From: Shewanella insulae | GTDB taxonomy: Bacteria > Pseudomonadota > Gammaproteobacteria > Enterobacterales > Shewanellaceae | DNA length: 60,168 nt | Assembly (NCBI RefSeq): GCF_009831655.1 | Contig: NZ_WRPA01000023.1 | Span: 1-60,168 of the forward strand | Reading direction: 5' to 3' | Shown here: piece after piece, positions 29,546 through 39,232 of the stretch | Layout: each line of letters begins with the position of its first letter | How positions within the stretch are numbered: the stretch's first letter is position 1 | Translations under genes and position numbers: made by a program | The notes under the pieces: generated by a model | Told to the model about the DNA's origin: nothing | Database searches by the model: none | Seen by the model: the letters and a program-made list of their open reading frames with translations, nothing else

Positions 29546-30115
29546 TTAGCTGCTAGGTGTGTCGAAGACCTTGATGACCTTTCTGACCCCGGCGGTGTTG
29601 CGGGTAATATCTACCGCAAGATCGGCCTGATCGCGGCTGATGACACCGAGGAGAAAGACCTCACCATTTTCGGTGATCACCTTGATGCGAGTGATATCCA
29701 GATCCTTGTCATTGAGCATACGTGTCTTCACCTTAGTGGTGATCCAGGTATCGTTGCTGCGGGTGGTAAAGGAGGTTGGGTTACCTATGCGGATCTGATT
29801 GTGGATCTTGCCGCCCAGGTTGAGTTTCTGCACCGTGTTGATCGCCTTATCCCTCAGCATGGAGCTGGGGGCCTGGCCTATCATGAGTACGTTGCCATTC
29901 ATCGCCACCCCGGTGATATTAGTTTGATTCTTAATATCTTCGTGGGCAGCCAGGGCGCTGGCGATCTGAAAGTCGGCGTTGGTGTCGTCCAGCTGGGTCG
30001 AGAAGCTACGCTCATCGTTGACCATCATGGCCCCGCCCACTGCGCCGACCATAACGGCCCCGGCGCAGCCTTGTAACAGCAAGAGTACGGTTAGGATTGG
30101 GAGCAGAGCTCTCAT
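29546..30115 (-). CDS. dolP: BON-domain outer-membrane lipoprotein DolP (YraP)
   Basis: A 189-aa lipoprotein with signal peptide MRALLPILTVLLLLQGC (Cys17) followed by a Gly/Ala segment and two BON domains (about 45-112 and 120-187; each has the VxxxNGxVFLxG-type core, e.g. GVAMNGNVLMIG and KVITENGEVFLLG). In E. coli, DolP supports outer-membrane integrity and localises to the division site by binding anionic phospholipid. The start overlaps the diaA stop by 4 bp. Confidence 0.92.
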   Translation of the reverse strand: MRALLPILTVLLLLQGCAGAVMVGAVGGAMMVNDERSFSTQLDDTNADFQIASALAAHEDIKNQTNITGVAMNGNVLMIGQAPSSMLRDKAINTVQKLNLGGKIHNQIRIGNPTSFTTRSNDTWITTKVKTRMLNDKDLDITRIKVITENGEVFLLGVISRDQADLAVDITRNTAGVRKVIKVFDTPSS

Positions 30116-30705
30116 GCCTGATCATCCTGAGGGAAGAGGGTGCGGTCGATGTTGTCGCACAGGCAGTGGATCACCAGTAGGTGCACTTCCTGAATGCGTG
30201 CGGTGACGTTAGAAGGTACGCGCACCTCCACATCGTTTTCGCCCATGAGCCCGGCCATGGCGCCACCGTCTTTACCCGTGAGGGCAACGATTGTCATGTC
30301 GCGGCTCAGTGCCGCTTCCATTGCCTTGATAACGTTACCCGAGTTACCACTGGTTGAGATGGCCAGTAAGATGTCGCCAGGTTGGCCCAGTGCCAGGATC
30401 TGCTTAGAGAAGATCTCGTCATAGCTGTAGTCGTTACCTATGGCGGTAATGGTCGAGGTGTCGGTTGTCAGGGCGATGGCCGGTAGTGGCGGGCGCTCGA
30501 TCTCGTAGCGGTTTAGCAGCTCGGCTGAGAAGTGCTGGGCATCGCCCGCGCTACCGCCATTACCACAGGCCAAGATCTTGTTGCCGCCTAGCAGACACTG
30601 CACCATCATCTCTGCCGCTTTCTCTATAGATTCGGGCAGGGCCTCCGCCGCATCGATCTTGGTCTGGATAGAGTGGGTAAAACTGTCTTTAATACGTTCT
30701 AGCAT
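30112..30705 (-). CDS. diaA: SIS-domain DnaA-initiator-associating protein DiaA
   Basis: A 197-aa protein with a single SIS sugar-isomerase fold. It has the GNGGSAGDAQHFSAELLNRYE segment and the SISTSGNSGNVIKAMEAA loop typical of DiaA/GmhA. Genome context (lpoA-yraN-diaA-dolP) favours DiaA, which forms tetramers that help DnaA assemble at oriC, over phosphoheptose isomerase GmhA. Confidence 0.92.
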   Translation of the reverse strand: MLERIKDSFTHSIQTKIDAAEALPESIEKAAEMMVQCLLGGNKILACGNGGSAGDAQHFSAELLNRYEIERPPLPAIALTTDTSTITAIGNDYSYDEIFSKQILALGQPGDILLAISTSGNSGNVIKAMEAALSRDMTIVALTGKDGGAMAGLMGENDVEVRVPSNVTARIQEVHLLVIHCLCDNIDRTLFPQDDQA

Positions 30706-30773
30706 GGAATTATCCTTTAAAAATAAAACTGTTTAACAAGCCTTCACTCGCATGGTGGTGGCTGAGTGGAGCA

Positions 30774-31118
30774 CTAAAAGGCGTTGGTGATCCACTGAAT
30801 ATCTTTGCCATCTATGGCCAGGAGATCGAATCGGCATTGTGCATCTATCTGTTTAAGCTGCATATAATGACTCGCCGCTCGATTAAGCCTTGCTATCTTG
30901 CCTCGGCTAACCGCCTGTATGGCGCCGCCAAACTGTTTCGATTGGCGGTATTTTACCTCAACAAAAATCCATTTTTGACCTTGGCGCATTATGAGGTCTA
31001 TCTCGCCAAATGGATAGCGTACATTGCGTTCGACCAGCGTGAGCCCCTGTTGTTCCAGATAGGCCAGGGCGAGGTCTTCCGCCAGTTGGCCCTTGGTCAG
31101 GTGCTCTGCATCCGTCAT
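30774..31118 (-). CDS. yraN: UPF0102 protein YraN (nuclease-like)
   Basis: A 114-aa protein of the UPF0102 family. The PD-(D/E)xK nuclease-like core is visible as GEIDLIMRQGQKWIFVEVKYR (Asp and Glu-x-Lys). The molecular function of YraN is not settled. I use the ATG at 31118, which overlaps the lpoA stop (ATGA); the open frame continues to 31154, but MTDAEHLTKGQLAEDLA is the expected N terminus. Confidence 0.9.
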   Translation of the reverse strand: MTDAEHLTKGQLAEDLALAYLEQQGLTLVERNVRYPFGEIDLIMRQGQKWIFVEVKYRQSKQFGGAIQAVSRGKIARLNRAASHYMQLKQIDAQCRFDLLAIDGKDIQWITNAF

Positions 31119-33013
31119 AGTGGTCTCAAGTTGCCTCGCTGATAGCGTCCCCAACTGAGCTGACGGTTAATCGTACCATCGGGCGACACAGAAAGCAGGC
31201 CGCTACGACCCGAGTATTGGTAGCCGGGCAGGGCGCGCATCTGTGCCAATTTACTCACCAGCTGCAGGGCGTCGAAACCCATCACGTACAGGCGTTTCTG
31301 GCTGTTGCCCCAGGTTGGCCAGAGACGGGCGACCTCGGCGGTTTCGGCATTCGACTCGAGCAACCAGGGAATATCGCTGATGGTCAGGTTGTTCAGCTCC
31401 TGGGCGGCGGCGCGAGAGCGACTCTCGATACGGCTACGGCTGGTGGTGTATAGCGGTACAGGCTCGGCAAATACGCTGAAATTCACGTCGATAAAGGGCT
31501 TGAGCAGCGGCAGATCTTGATTGCTGGCGATCATATAGATGGCGTCGATGTCGCGGCGAGATCTAAAGTCGGCTTCGATCTTGCTGCCAAGCAGCGTCTT
31601 TATGCGAGCAATACGCTCCTTACTGTCGATCACACCGAGGGATTTCTGCACAGTGACTTTCATCTCGTCACCGCGCTTGTAGTAGTGGATCTCCGCCTCT
31701 TCCTGAGTCAGCTCTAGCCACTTGCCTTTGAACGCCTCGGCCATGCGGCGGCCCACGCCATCGTCGCTAGCAAGCAGCAGCGGTTTTTCTATGCCGTCGT
31801 TATAGAGTTTCTGCGCCGCATCTATCGCCTCATCTGTGGGCGAGAGAGCGAAGAAGAAGCGATCGTCTGATGGCGTAAAGTTGTCCACATGGTTAAGGAA
31901 CAGCTGAGGCACCTTAGCCTGTATCTGATCTTGTGCCTGAGCATGAGGGACTGGCTGCGCACCGGGTTGTGTTTGAGCTGTCGTTTGCTGCCCGGCTTTC
32001 GCCTCAGCCTGTATCAGACTCTCCACTTCAGACTGTAGCAGGGGGCCAATGATGAAGTCGGCACCGGCGGCAATTGCCTGCTGCTGGGCAAGCTCTGCAC
32101 CTTGGGCAGTATCGAAGAAGTTGACCGCTACCGAGTCATCCGGATTGGTCAGGTAGCTGGAGATGATCCCTTGCTTGACCGTGTCGGCGATGGCGGCTCT
32201 GGGGCCTGTGAGTGGCAGCAAAACGGCAATCTTCTTCGGCTTGTAGGGCTTGGTATTTAGCGCACGCTCCAGATCCGTCGGCAGTTTCTTTGCGCCAGGA
32301 TGGCCAGGGTTGTCCTGCTGCCAGTTACCCAGTTGCTGCACCAATTGTTGAGGGTCTATGGCATAATGTTTGGCGATATAGGCCAGCTGCAGCCAGCCTG
32401 CAAAGATGGGGTTGCTGCTGTCCTGGCTAAAGGCCTGCAGTGTCTGCTCGTGCAGGGGCTGTAATATGCCCCAGATCTCGTCGTTGACCTCACTCGCCTC
32501 ATTGCTCGGCAGATAAGTGGCCAGCAGGGTGAGTTCCTTGGCCTGCTCGATTGGTGCCTTGCTCAGTTGATAGAGGCGCGCCTTGAGTTGATGGTAGGAG
32601 ACCATCTGCCAGTTGGCGAGTCGCCACTGGCTGGGATAGTTGAGTAGGGCCAGGGCCTGATCATAGTTATCGGTTTGCTCCAGCACACGGGCGCTCAGGT
32701 ATCTGTGCTCGGCCAGGATCTCTGGCTTGTTGACCAGGCTAGATTTTATCGCCGTCAAGGTTTTACCGGCATTGCCCGTGTCGCCTTGGTTGATGAAGGC
32801 GTGGGCGGCGAGCAGCATCAGACGGTTCTTGTGTTCGGCATCTGTGGCCTGCTTGGCATCTGCCAGATACTCTGCTGGGCTTTGGGTGGCACTCACCAAA
32901 GAAACTTGGCTGCTGGTTTCTTTTACTGGGGTTGGCGCCGTGGCACAACCGAATAATATTGTGGCCAACACAGCGGCGGAGATTAATTTAGTTGTATTCA
33001 GTCTTTTTAACAC
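31115..33013 (-). CDS. lpoA: Penicillin-binding protein activator LpoA
   Basis: A 632-aa outer-membrane lipoprotein with lipobox FGCA (Cys23). The N-terminal half is helical, TPR-like (about 40-245), and the C-terminal half resembles a periplasmic-binding-protein fold starting at KPKKIAVLLPLTGPRAAIADTV. A Gln/Ala/Pro-rich insert lies near 345-365. LpoA reaches through the periplasm to stimulate PBP1A, whose gene mrcA is also in this window. It is divergent from rsmI and starts the lpoA-yraN-diaA-dolP run. Confidence 0.94.
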   Translation of the reverse strand: MLKRLNTTKLISAAVLATILFGCATAPTPVKETSSQVSLVSATQSPAEYLADAKQATDAEHKNRLMLLAAHAFINQGDTGNAGKTLTAIKSSLVNKPEILAEHRYLSARVLEQTDNYDQALALLNYPSQWRLANWQMVSYHQLKARLYQLSKAPIEQAKELTLLATYLPSNEASEVNDEIWGILQPLHEQTLQAFSQDSSNPIFAGWLQLAYIAKHYAIDPQQLVQQLGNWQQDNPGHPGAKKLPTDLERALNTKPYKPKKIAVLLPLTGPRAAIADTVKQGIISSYLTNPDDSVAVNFFDTAQGAELAQQQAIAAGADFIIGPLLQSEVESLIQAEAKAGQQTTAQTQPGAQPVPHAQAQDQIQAKVPQLFLNHVDNFTPSDDRFFFALSPTDEAIDAAQKLYNDGIEKPLLLASDDGVGRRMAEAFKGKWLELTQEEAEIHYYKRGDEMKVTVQKSLGVIDSKERIARIKTLLGSKIEADFRSRRDIDAIYMIASNQDLPLLKPFIDVNFSVFAEPVPLYTTSRSRIESRSRAAAQELNNLTISDIPWLLESNAETAEVARLWPTWGNSQKRLYVMGFDALQLVSKLAQMRALPGYQYSGRSGLLSVSPDGTINRQLSWGRYQRGNLRPL

Positions 33014-33101
33014 AGGACTTCACTCTGGTAAGATGCTGGCTGTAGTTTAACCTTCTCTTACGCCTGACGAAAGTCTTGTGACAATCATTACAGAGGTAGA
33101 T

Positions 33102-33944
33102 ATGGACCTGTCGGTCGCACTTTACATAGTTCCTACGCCAATCGGTAACCTTGGTGACATCAGCAGCCGCGCCCTGGAGGTATTGAATCAGGTCTCCCTT
33201 ATCGCCTGTGAGGACACACGCCATAGTGGTAAGTTATTGAGCCATTTCGGTATCGAGACCCGCAAGACGGCGCTGCATGATCACAACGAGCGCGACCGTG
33301 CCCAGGGGATCATCCAAAAGCTGGCCGCAGGCGAGTCGGTGGCGCTGATCTCCGATGCCGGTACGCCGCTGATCTCAGATCCCGGCTATCATCTGGTGTC
33401 ACAGGTGCGTGAAGCCGGCTTCAAGGTAGTGCCCCTGCCGGGCCCCTGTGCGGCTATCACAGCGCTGAGCGCCTCGGGGCTGCCGTCGGATCGCTTCTCG
33501 TTCGAGGGTTTTCTGCCCGCTAAGGAGAAGGGCCGCATGGATAAGCTGACCGAGCTAAAAGAGGACCCCCGCACCCTGATCTTCTACGAGTCGCCCCATC
33601 GTATCCTTCACAGCCTAACCTCTATCGTGGCCGCGCTGGGAGCCGATCGTCAGGTGGTGATGGCCCGTGAAGTCACCAAGACCTTCGAGACCTTCCTCTC
33701 TGGCACTGCAGCCGAGGTGCTGGCGACCGTGAGTGAGGACCCCAACCAGCAGAAGGGTGAAATCGTGCTTATGTGTCACGGCCATCGCACAGATGAAGAT
33801 GCCGGTGTACCCGCCCAGGCGCTGGATACGCTTAAGCTGCTGAGTCAAGAGCTGCCGTTGAAGAAGGCCTCGGCGCTGGCGGCGCAGATCCATGGGCTGA
33901 AGAAGAATGCCCTCTATAAGCTGGGGCTTGAACTGGATCTCTAG
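33102..33944 (+). CDS. rsmI: 16S rRNA 2'-O-methyltransferase RsmI
   Basis: A 280-aa SAM-dependent tetrapyrrole-methylase-fold enzyme that methylates the ribose of C1402 in 16S rRNA. The start segment LYIVPTPIGNLGDISSRALE, EDTRHSGKLL and SDAGTPLISDPG are the family signatures, and FEGFLPAKEKGR and YESPHRIL follow. The frame is open from a GTG at 33078, but the ATG at 33102 with upstream GAGGTAGAT gives the canonical N terminus. It is divergent from lpoA. Confidence 0.95.
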   Translation: MDLSVALYIVPTPIGNLGDISSRALEVLNQVSLIACEDTRHSGKLLSHFGIETRKTALHDHNERDRAQGIIQKLAAGESVALISDAGTPLISDPGYHLVSQVREAGFKVVPLPGPCAAITALSASGLPSDRFSFEGFLPAKEKGRMDKLTELKEDPRTLIFYESPHRILHSLTSIVAALGADRQVVMAREVTKTFETFLSGTAAEVLATVSEDPNQQKGEIVLMCHGHRTDEDAGVPAQALDTLKLLSQELPLKKASALAAQIHGLKKNALYKLGLELDL

Positions 33945-34003
33945 TCGGCAACTATCGGCTTGCGCTGCGTCAATATAAGGTGGTGCGCAGCGCCGCATTA
34001 GGC

Positions 34004-34009
34004 TATAAT
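34004..34009 (+). promoter_or_regulatory. -10 element of the rnpB promoter
   Basis: A perfect TATAAT lies 7 bp before the predicted 5' end of RNase P RNA. The -35 position (around 33981) shows only TGGTGC, a weak match. Confidence 0.7.
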
Positions 34010-34015
34010 CCGCGC

Positions 34016-34358
<343 letters not shown>

Positions 34359-34370
34359 CCTCTTTATTTG

Positions 34371-34400
34371 AAAGGCCTCACAGCGATGTGAGGCCTTTTG
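34371..34400 (+). terminator. Terminator of rnpB
   Basis: AAAGGCCTCACA pairs with TGTGAGGCCTTTT around GCGA and ends in a T-rich stretch. It begins 12 bp after the RNase P RNA. Confidence 0.88.
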
Positions 34401-34485
34401 CTTTTCAGGGCCTGTAAGGGATAGTTTGTCTGTAGAGTACACAGGCTTTCGATATCAGCCGACTTTGATTTAGTAAGAAATGGAT

Positions 34486-35298
34486 TTAGTAAGGAATACT
34501 CATCTCCTGATACACGGCGGGATCTAGGTAGGCTGGTTTGGCATGCCACTTGGCATAGATGGCGTCTAACTTCCCTTGGAGGAGCATTGCGGCGAAAAGC
34601 TGGTTGAACTGCCGAACGGTTTGGTGAGGGACGTAAGCTTTGTTGAAGGCAATACTGTAATAGACTTGGCGGTCTGCGCTGAAAAAGTTGAGATCTTTCA
34701 GGCCTATTTTGGCGGCGTAGAAATACCCACCCTCCCGATTGGCGTAGTATGCATGAAAGCGTTTTTTTTGCAGCATCTTAAGAGGGAGTTCATTGCCCCT
34801 GACATACACCTCAGTGTTGAAAGGGAGCTGCTTAGCATCGAGCAGTTTCTGTTTTTGCAGATTGAGAGAGCGGGCAGTATTTGACGGTCCGTAGACCCCC
34901 ACAGTGCTCTTGGCGAGTTGGCTAAGCTCGGTAATAGGATAGGACTTGAGGGAGAAAAAACCGTACTCTGTCTGTACTAATGGTACAGAAAACCACATGT
35001 TCTTTGCGCGATCAGGATTCCAGGCTAAGAAGCGTGCCGGTACTTCACCAGTGTCGAATAGGAACTGGGCGCGTCGATTGGGACGAATTGCTACCTCACA
35101 GGGATCTGTCCACTCTTTGCAGACCTGCTCGACCAGTTCGACTAAAACCCCCTGTGCTTTTCCTGATTGGCTTAGGTAGCTGTGTGGTGCAAACTCGTGA
35201 AACAGGACTTGAAGTGGTTCAGCATTCGCCTCGGTGACAGGACAAAATAGTAGCTGAGCCAGAAGCAGTAATTGTAAGCCGCTATTTTTCATTGGCAC
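34486..35298 (-). CDS. Periplasmic solute-binding-like protein (SBP_bac_3 type)
   Basis: A 270-aa exported protein with a signal peptide ending near VTEANA-EP. The mature part resembles the type 3 extracellular solute-binding fold: PHSYLSQSGKAQGVLVELVEQV near the N terminus, KSTVGVYGPSNTAR in the middle, and QLFAAMLLQGKLDAIYAKW at the C terminus. No permease or ATPase genes are adjacent, as is common for the many orphan proteins of this kind in Shewanella and Vibrio. Ligand and role are unknown. It could act in signalling rather than transport. Confidence 0.75.
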   Translation of the reverse strand: MPMKNSGLQLLLLAQLLFCPVTEANAEPLQVLFHEFAPHSYLSQSGKAQGVLVELVEQVCKEWTDPCEVAIRPNRRAQFLFDTGEVPARFLAWNPDRAKNMWFSVPLVQTEYGFFSLKSYPITELSQLAKSTVGVYGPSNTARSLNLQKQKLLDAKQLPFNTEVYVRGNELPLKMLQKKRFHAYYANREGGYFYAAKIGLKDLNFFSADRQVYYSIAFNKAYVPHQTVRQFNQLFAAMLLQGKLDAIYAKWHAKPAYLDPAVYQEMSIPY

Positions 35299-35373
35299 TC
35301 GCCCTTCTCATCGGCAAGGTAGAAATAAGTATAGGCGCCTCATGTTTTGGCTGCGTATAAATTAATGTCGGCG

Positions 35374-37062
35374 TTAAAAACGGCTTCTGACCTGAAAGCG
35401 CCATTCCCAGCTGTTGACCTCTGCGCCGCTGGTAAAGGGTAGTGTGAGGTCTATATGGGCTACATGGCCGTAGCTGGAGCGGGAGGAGAAGATGCGAGCG
35501 CCTATGCCTATGCTGCCTATGGGACCCGAGAGCTCGTTGTCTTGATCCGCACCGCCGCTGGCCTGACCGATATCGGTAAATACTGCCCAGCCGAGTTCGG
35601 CCAGTTGATACAGGTTGATGTTGGGATAGTTTCTGATCTCGGCGCTCAGTAGCCATTGATTGTCGCCATGTTGATAATCGTTGGGGTAGCCGCGTATGCC
35701 TGTGTCATCGCCCAGGGCGAAGGGGGCGTCCAAGTAGTTATTTTGTGAGGTGCTTAGGCGGACCTTGGAATAGGCGGTCCACTTAGGGTTGATCTGGTAG
35801 AAGAACTCGGCGATCGCATTGACCTTGAAGTAGTCCGGCTGGCTGGTGGCAAATACGCCCTCGCCGTCCATTCTCAGCAAAATTAGTTGATCCTCGTTCT
35901 TATATCCCCCGGAGGAGTACCAGTTGATATGGTAGCCCAAGGCGTTGCTGCCGGACGTGTCCTGGGTCTCTATACCGAATTTGACATAGTGTTGCCAACC
36001 TAAGTTGATGTCTTCGTTGTGGTTAATCAGGTAGACGTTGTTGAGCACCTTATAGTCGTCTTCGATAAACTGGTAGGCGACCCAGGGGTAGAGAAAGTCT
36101 CTGTCTTGGGGTAGGTCGTCGTTCGGATACAGAGGGACGTTGGTGAAGCTGTGTTTATCCTGGGTGACGCCCGCGATGAGGCGAGAGCGCCAATTATCCA
36201 GCTTATTCAGGCGCCAACCATATTGGGCGTTGGCGTATTCAACCTTATGCTCAAATTCATTCACGTCGAAGCCGTTCTGCTTGATGGTGTCGGTGCGCTT
36301 ATCGTTGATAAAGCGGCCCGAGTACATGTTTTGGGTATCGAGTCGATAGAAGGGCTTAGTGAAGTCTAAATAAGTGGCCTGGCCATCGCTGTTGTCATAA
36401 AAGTTTGCGGTGAGGGTCGAGTGTTTCACCAACCAGTCGGTGGGGACGCGAAAGGCCAGCTGATAGCCGGTACGATCTACGCTTGATTGATATTTCAGGC
36501 GGGTGCGTACCCCCAGCCCCAGCAGGTTATCCTCTTTGATGCCGAAGGAGAACTTACTCTCACCGCCACTGTGGCCGGCGCTAAAGGTGGGCAGTAACGA
36601 CCAGTTGTCCCAGGTCTCCACCAATATGGTCTCGCCTTCGTCAGTCTCCTCCGAGTTGGTATCGGGATCCCGCTGGGCATAGCTGATTCTGGCGTCACGA
36701 ATATAGGGCTCATATCGCAAGATTCGCTGGGCCTCGTCGAGATCTTTCTGCGAGACCTTATCCTTATCGCTGAAGCTGAGCTTGTTGAGTATGGTCGATT
36801 CCAGCGTGTTGATGTGTAGGTAGTTGGCCCAGCGATGGATAAAGAAGGCGTCGGGGTCTGACTCGTCGAAGATGGCATTGCTGACCACCACTATCTTGTT
36901 GATCGGCTTTTTGCTGTCAGGCTGTGTATCGTCCCGAATGCCAGCCTCTGTGCTTTGGCCTGGGGATGCCTGAATCTTTGCCGTATGCTGGGTTTCGGCC
37001 GAGCAGAGACCGCTCGCCAATAGGCAACCAAATAGCAAAGAGTTGCGCGCACCAGTCAGCAT
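35374..37062 (-). CDS. Omp85/BamA-like outer-membrane protein
   Basis: A 562-aa exported protein. The signal peptide ends near LCSA-ET. A POTRA-like region (about 55-150: KINKIVVVSNAIFDES..., DLDEAQRILRYEPYIRDARISY) precedes a beta-barrel of alternating polar/aromatic strands. The barrel has a GxGARIFSSRSSYGHVAHIDLTLPF-like segment near the end and the terminal RFQVRSRF, with a final Phe as in outer-membrane barrels. It is much shorter than BamA (about 800 aa) and has apparently one POTRA. Substrate and partner are unknown. The ATG at 37062 is better spaced from AGGA than the one at 37071. Confidence 0.72.
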   Translation of the reverse strand: MLTGARNSLLFGCLLASGLCSAETQHTAKIQASPGQSTEAGIRDDTQPDSKKPINKIVVVSNAIFDESDPDAFFIHRWANYLHINTLESTILNKLSFSDKDKVSQKDLDEAQRILRYEPYIRDARISYAQRDPDTNSEETDEGETILVETWDNWSLLPTFSAGHSGGESKFSFGIKEDNLLGLGVRTRLKYQSSVDRTGYQLAFRVPTDWLVKHSTLTANFYDNSDGQATYLDFTKPFYRLDTQNMYSGRFINDKRTDTIKQNGFDVNEFEHKVEYANAQYGWRLNKLDNWRSRLIAGVTQDKHSFTNVPLYPNDDLPQDRDFLYPWVAYQFIEDDYKVLNNVYLINHNEDINLGWQHYVKFGIETQDTSGSNALGYHINWYSSGGYKNEDQLILLRMDGEGVFATSQPDYFKVNAIAEFFYQINPKWTAYSKVRLSTSQNNYLDAPFALGDDTGIRGYPNDYQHGDNQWLLSAEIRNYPNINLYQLAELGWAVFTDIGQASGGADQDNELSGPIGSIGIGARIFSSRSSYGHVAHIDLTLPFTSGAEVNSWEWRFQVRSRF

Positions 37063-37243
37063 AGTGATCATCCTAATCTTGCTTTTATCTTAAAGGAGGA
37101 TTCAGGGGTTAAAAATTAAACACAATTTAATAACACACCCGCAACACCAAATAGTCAAGCGGCGAAGATAAAATAAGATGATGATTTTACTTGCGCAAAT
37201 CCTGATGCAGGCACATAGACTGCATCAGGACTTGGCTCGTCAC

Positions 37244-38515
37244 TTAGAGGGTGCGACGGGGCGGCACGGCTACGTTGGCGAAGATGAGTCCGGCGATGAG
37301 CGACATGAAGATCAGGAAGATCTGTGTGCCTATGTGTGACTGGTTGAGCATGGTCTCACCCAAGATCAGGGTGTTGAGGCCGATATAGGTCTTGCTACCG
37401 GGTACCAAGATCACTATCCCTTGCAGCAGGGCGATGGAGGCGGGCGACTTCATCCAGCGGGCATAGAGGTTAGAGTAGATACCTACCGCCAGGGCGCCGA
37501 AGAAGATACCGATAGATTCCCCCAGGTAGATCCCCGCCAGCATGGCCGAGAAGAAGGCGACGATACCGGCAAATATCCCCCAGGGAGAGTCCTTTAGCCT
37601 GGCCTTGAAGATGATCACCAGCGCGGTTGAGAGTATGGGAACGGCAGACCAGATGGCCCAGCGGGGCAGAGGCTCTGGCTCGAAATAGATCGCCTCGCCA
37701 AAGATGGCGTTGCCTATCACCATGCCGAAAATCGCGCCGAAATAGAGTTTAAACAGCAACATGGAAGCATCCATGATGCGCGCCGTGCCTGAGATCAGAT
37801 CCCGCGCCGACAGCTCGGCCAGTCCCAGGGTGAGTGCCAGCCCGGGGATAAAGACGATGATGCCCGAGAGGATCACCACGGGGATATTGATATAAGGGTC
37901 GAAGTAGGCGATGCCGCAGGCGGCGATGGCGCACAAGATGGCGGCCAGGGGTTCCAAGGTCTCGGCTATGCGCTTGGAGTGCTCGGCGCGGTAGACCAGG
38001 CCATAGACCATGAAGCCGAGTATCGCCGACCAGAAGACATCGTTCCAGCTGGTGCCCATCAACATGGCGAAGGCGCCGGCGGAGCAGCCGAAGGCCAGTA
38101 GGGTCAGCAGCGGGCCATAGGGATTGGGCTTGTTGGCAATCTCTTCGAGGCGTTCCAGTGCCTCGGTCAGGGTACGCTTGCCCGAGAGCACCTCTTCCAC
38201 CAATTCGTCGGTACGGGCCAGGGAACCCAGATCCATCTCGCCAGGCTTAACGCGAGCCATATGGTTGTATTCCTGATCCGTATCGTGTTGCAACACGAAG
38301 GTCATGGAGGTTGGCGAGATCAGAAAGTAGCCTTCGATACCTAAGACATTAGAGATCGATTGCAGATGGCCCTCTAGACGGTAGGCAGGGGTACCAAACT
38401 TGTGCAGGGCCTTACCTAATTTTATGATAAATCTGCGTTTTTCGAGAAACTCTGCGTTATCCAATTGTACAGTCCATGATGGTGAAATCTGGGGGTGATG
38501 CTTAAGCGAGCGCAT
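37244..38515 (-). CDS. ThrE-family threonine/serine exporter-like protein
   Basis: A 423-aa membrane protein joining the two halves of the ThrE family. A soluble N-terminal domain (about 25-145, FIIKLGKALHKFGTPAYRLEGHL) is followed by five TM helices, then a second ThrE_2-type bundle of about five TM helices (from about 285; LLQGIVILVPGSKTYIGLNTL is the conserved pore-like segment). In E. coli the halves are the separate YjjP and YjjB proteins. Reported family members export threonine, serine or succinate. Exact substrate here is unknown. Confidence 0.85.
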   Translation of the reverse strand: MRSLKHHPQISPSWTVQLDNAEFLEKRRFIIKLGKALHKFGTPAYRLEGHLQSISNVLGIEGYFLISPTSMTFVLQHDTDQEYNHMARVKPGEMDLGSLARTDELVEEVLSGKRTLTEALERLEEIANKPNPYGPLLTLLAFGCSAGAFAMLMGTSWNDVFWSAILGFMVYGLVYRAEHSKRIAETLEPLAAILCAIAACGIAYFDPYINIPVVILSGIIVFIPGLALTLGLAELSARDLISGTARIMDASMLLFKLYFGAIFGMVIGNAIFGEAIYFEPEPLPRWAIWSAVPILSTALVIIFKARLKDSPWGIFAGIVAFFSAMLAGIYLGESIGIFFGALAVGIYSNLYARWMKSPASIALLQGIVILVPGSKTYIGLNTLILGETMLNQSHIGTQIFLIFMSLIAGLIFANVAVPPRRTL

Positions 38516-38696
38516 CTTAACCTATCTTGTACCAAAAAGGTTAATGGCTTGGGAATTTTTTTAAATTCGGGTTAAGTTAGCCAAGGATAGAATCGACCAG
38601 TGGTTTTCGCTGGTTTGTTAGGGTCTTAATTAGGACTTTTATTTGTCAGTGTTAAAGACTGGCGAGAAATTAGATGGTGTCATTAAGGATAGAGAT

Positions 38697-39092
38697 ATGT
38701 CGGTAAGCGTTTCGGGATTTTATATTGCACTCACGGCCATCATGGCGGTGTTCTTCACCTATCGCGTGGTACGCCTGCGACGCGGGCTCAAGATAGGCCT
38801 GGGTTCAGGCGGCAGTGAAGATCTGCGCCTGGCGAATCGGGTACATGCCAATCTCATCGAGAATGCCCCAATCGCGCTCCTCTTGCTGCTGGTGACCGAA
38901 CTCAACGGCCTGGCCCCCGTCTACCTGCATGCTGCCGGCACCCTATGGCTGGTGGCGCGCATCTTACACGCCATCGGCCTAACTCAGGGGCGCGGCGGCT
39001 ATCACTTCGGCCGCTTCTGGGGCGTGCTGCTCAGCTGGCTGGTGATACTGGCCCTGGCGGTGGTGAATCTGTTTTACTTCATCTTGGCATAG
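38697..39092 (+). CDS. MAPEG-family membrane protein
   Basis: A 131-aa protein with four TM helices. The segment ANRVHANLIENAPIALLLLL is the MAPEG signature (conserved Arg/Asn/Glu facing glutathione). The bacterial members are microsomal glutathione-transferase-like proteins of mostly unknown role. The frame is open from 38643, but the ATG at 38697 after AGGATAGAGAT is the likely start. Confidence 0.87.
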   Translation: MSVSVSGFYIALTAIMAVFFTYRVVRLRRGLKIGLGSGGSEDLRLANRVHANLIENAPIALLLLLVTELNGLAPVYLHAAGTLWLVARILHAIGLTQGRGGYHFGRFWGVLLSWLVILALAVVNLFYFILA

Positions 39093-39232
39093 AAAATCGC
39101 CATCCTTGCTGCTTTTTTGTTCACACCTAAGCGGTTTTCACTGTTATACTCCGCCTCCTTTTAGTGATCGTCATGCCTTGGTGCATGGCGACTACACTTA
39201 CTCTTTGGTTTGAAAGTTAGGCAGTATCATAC

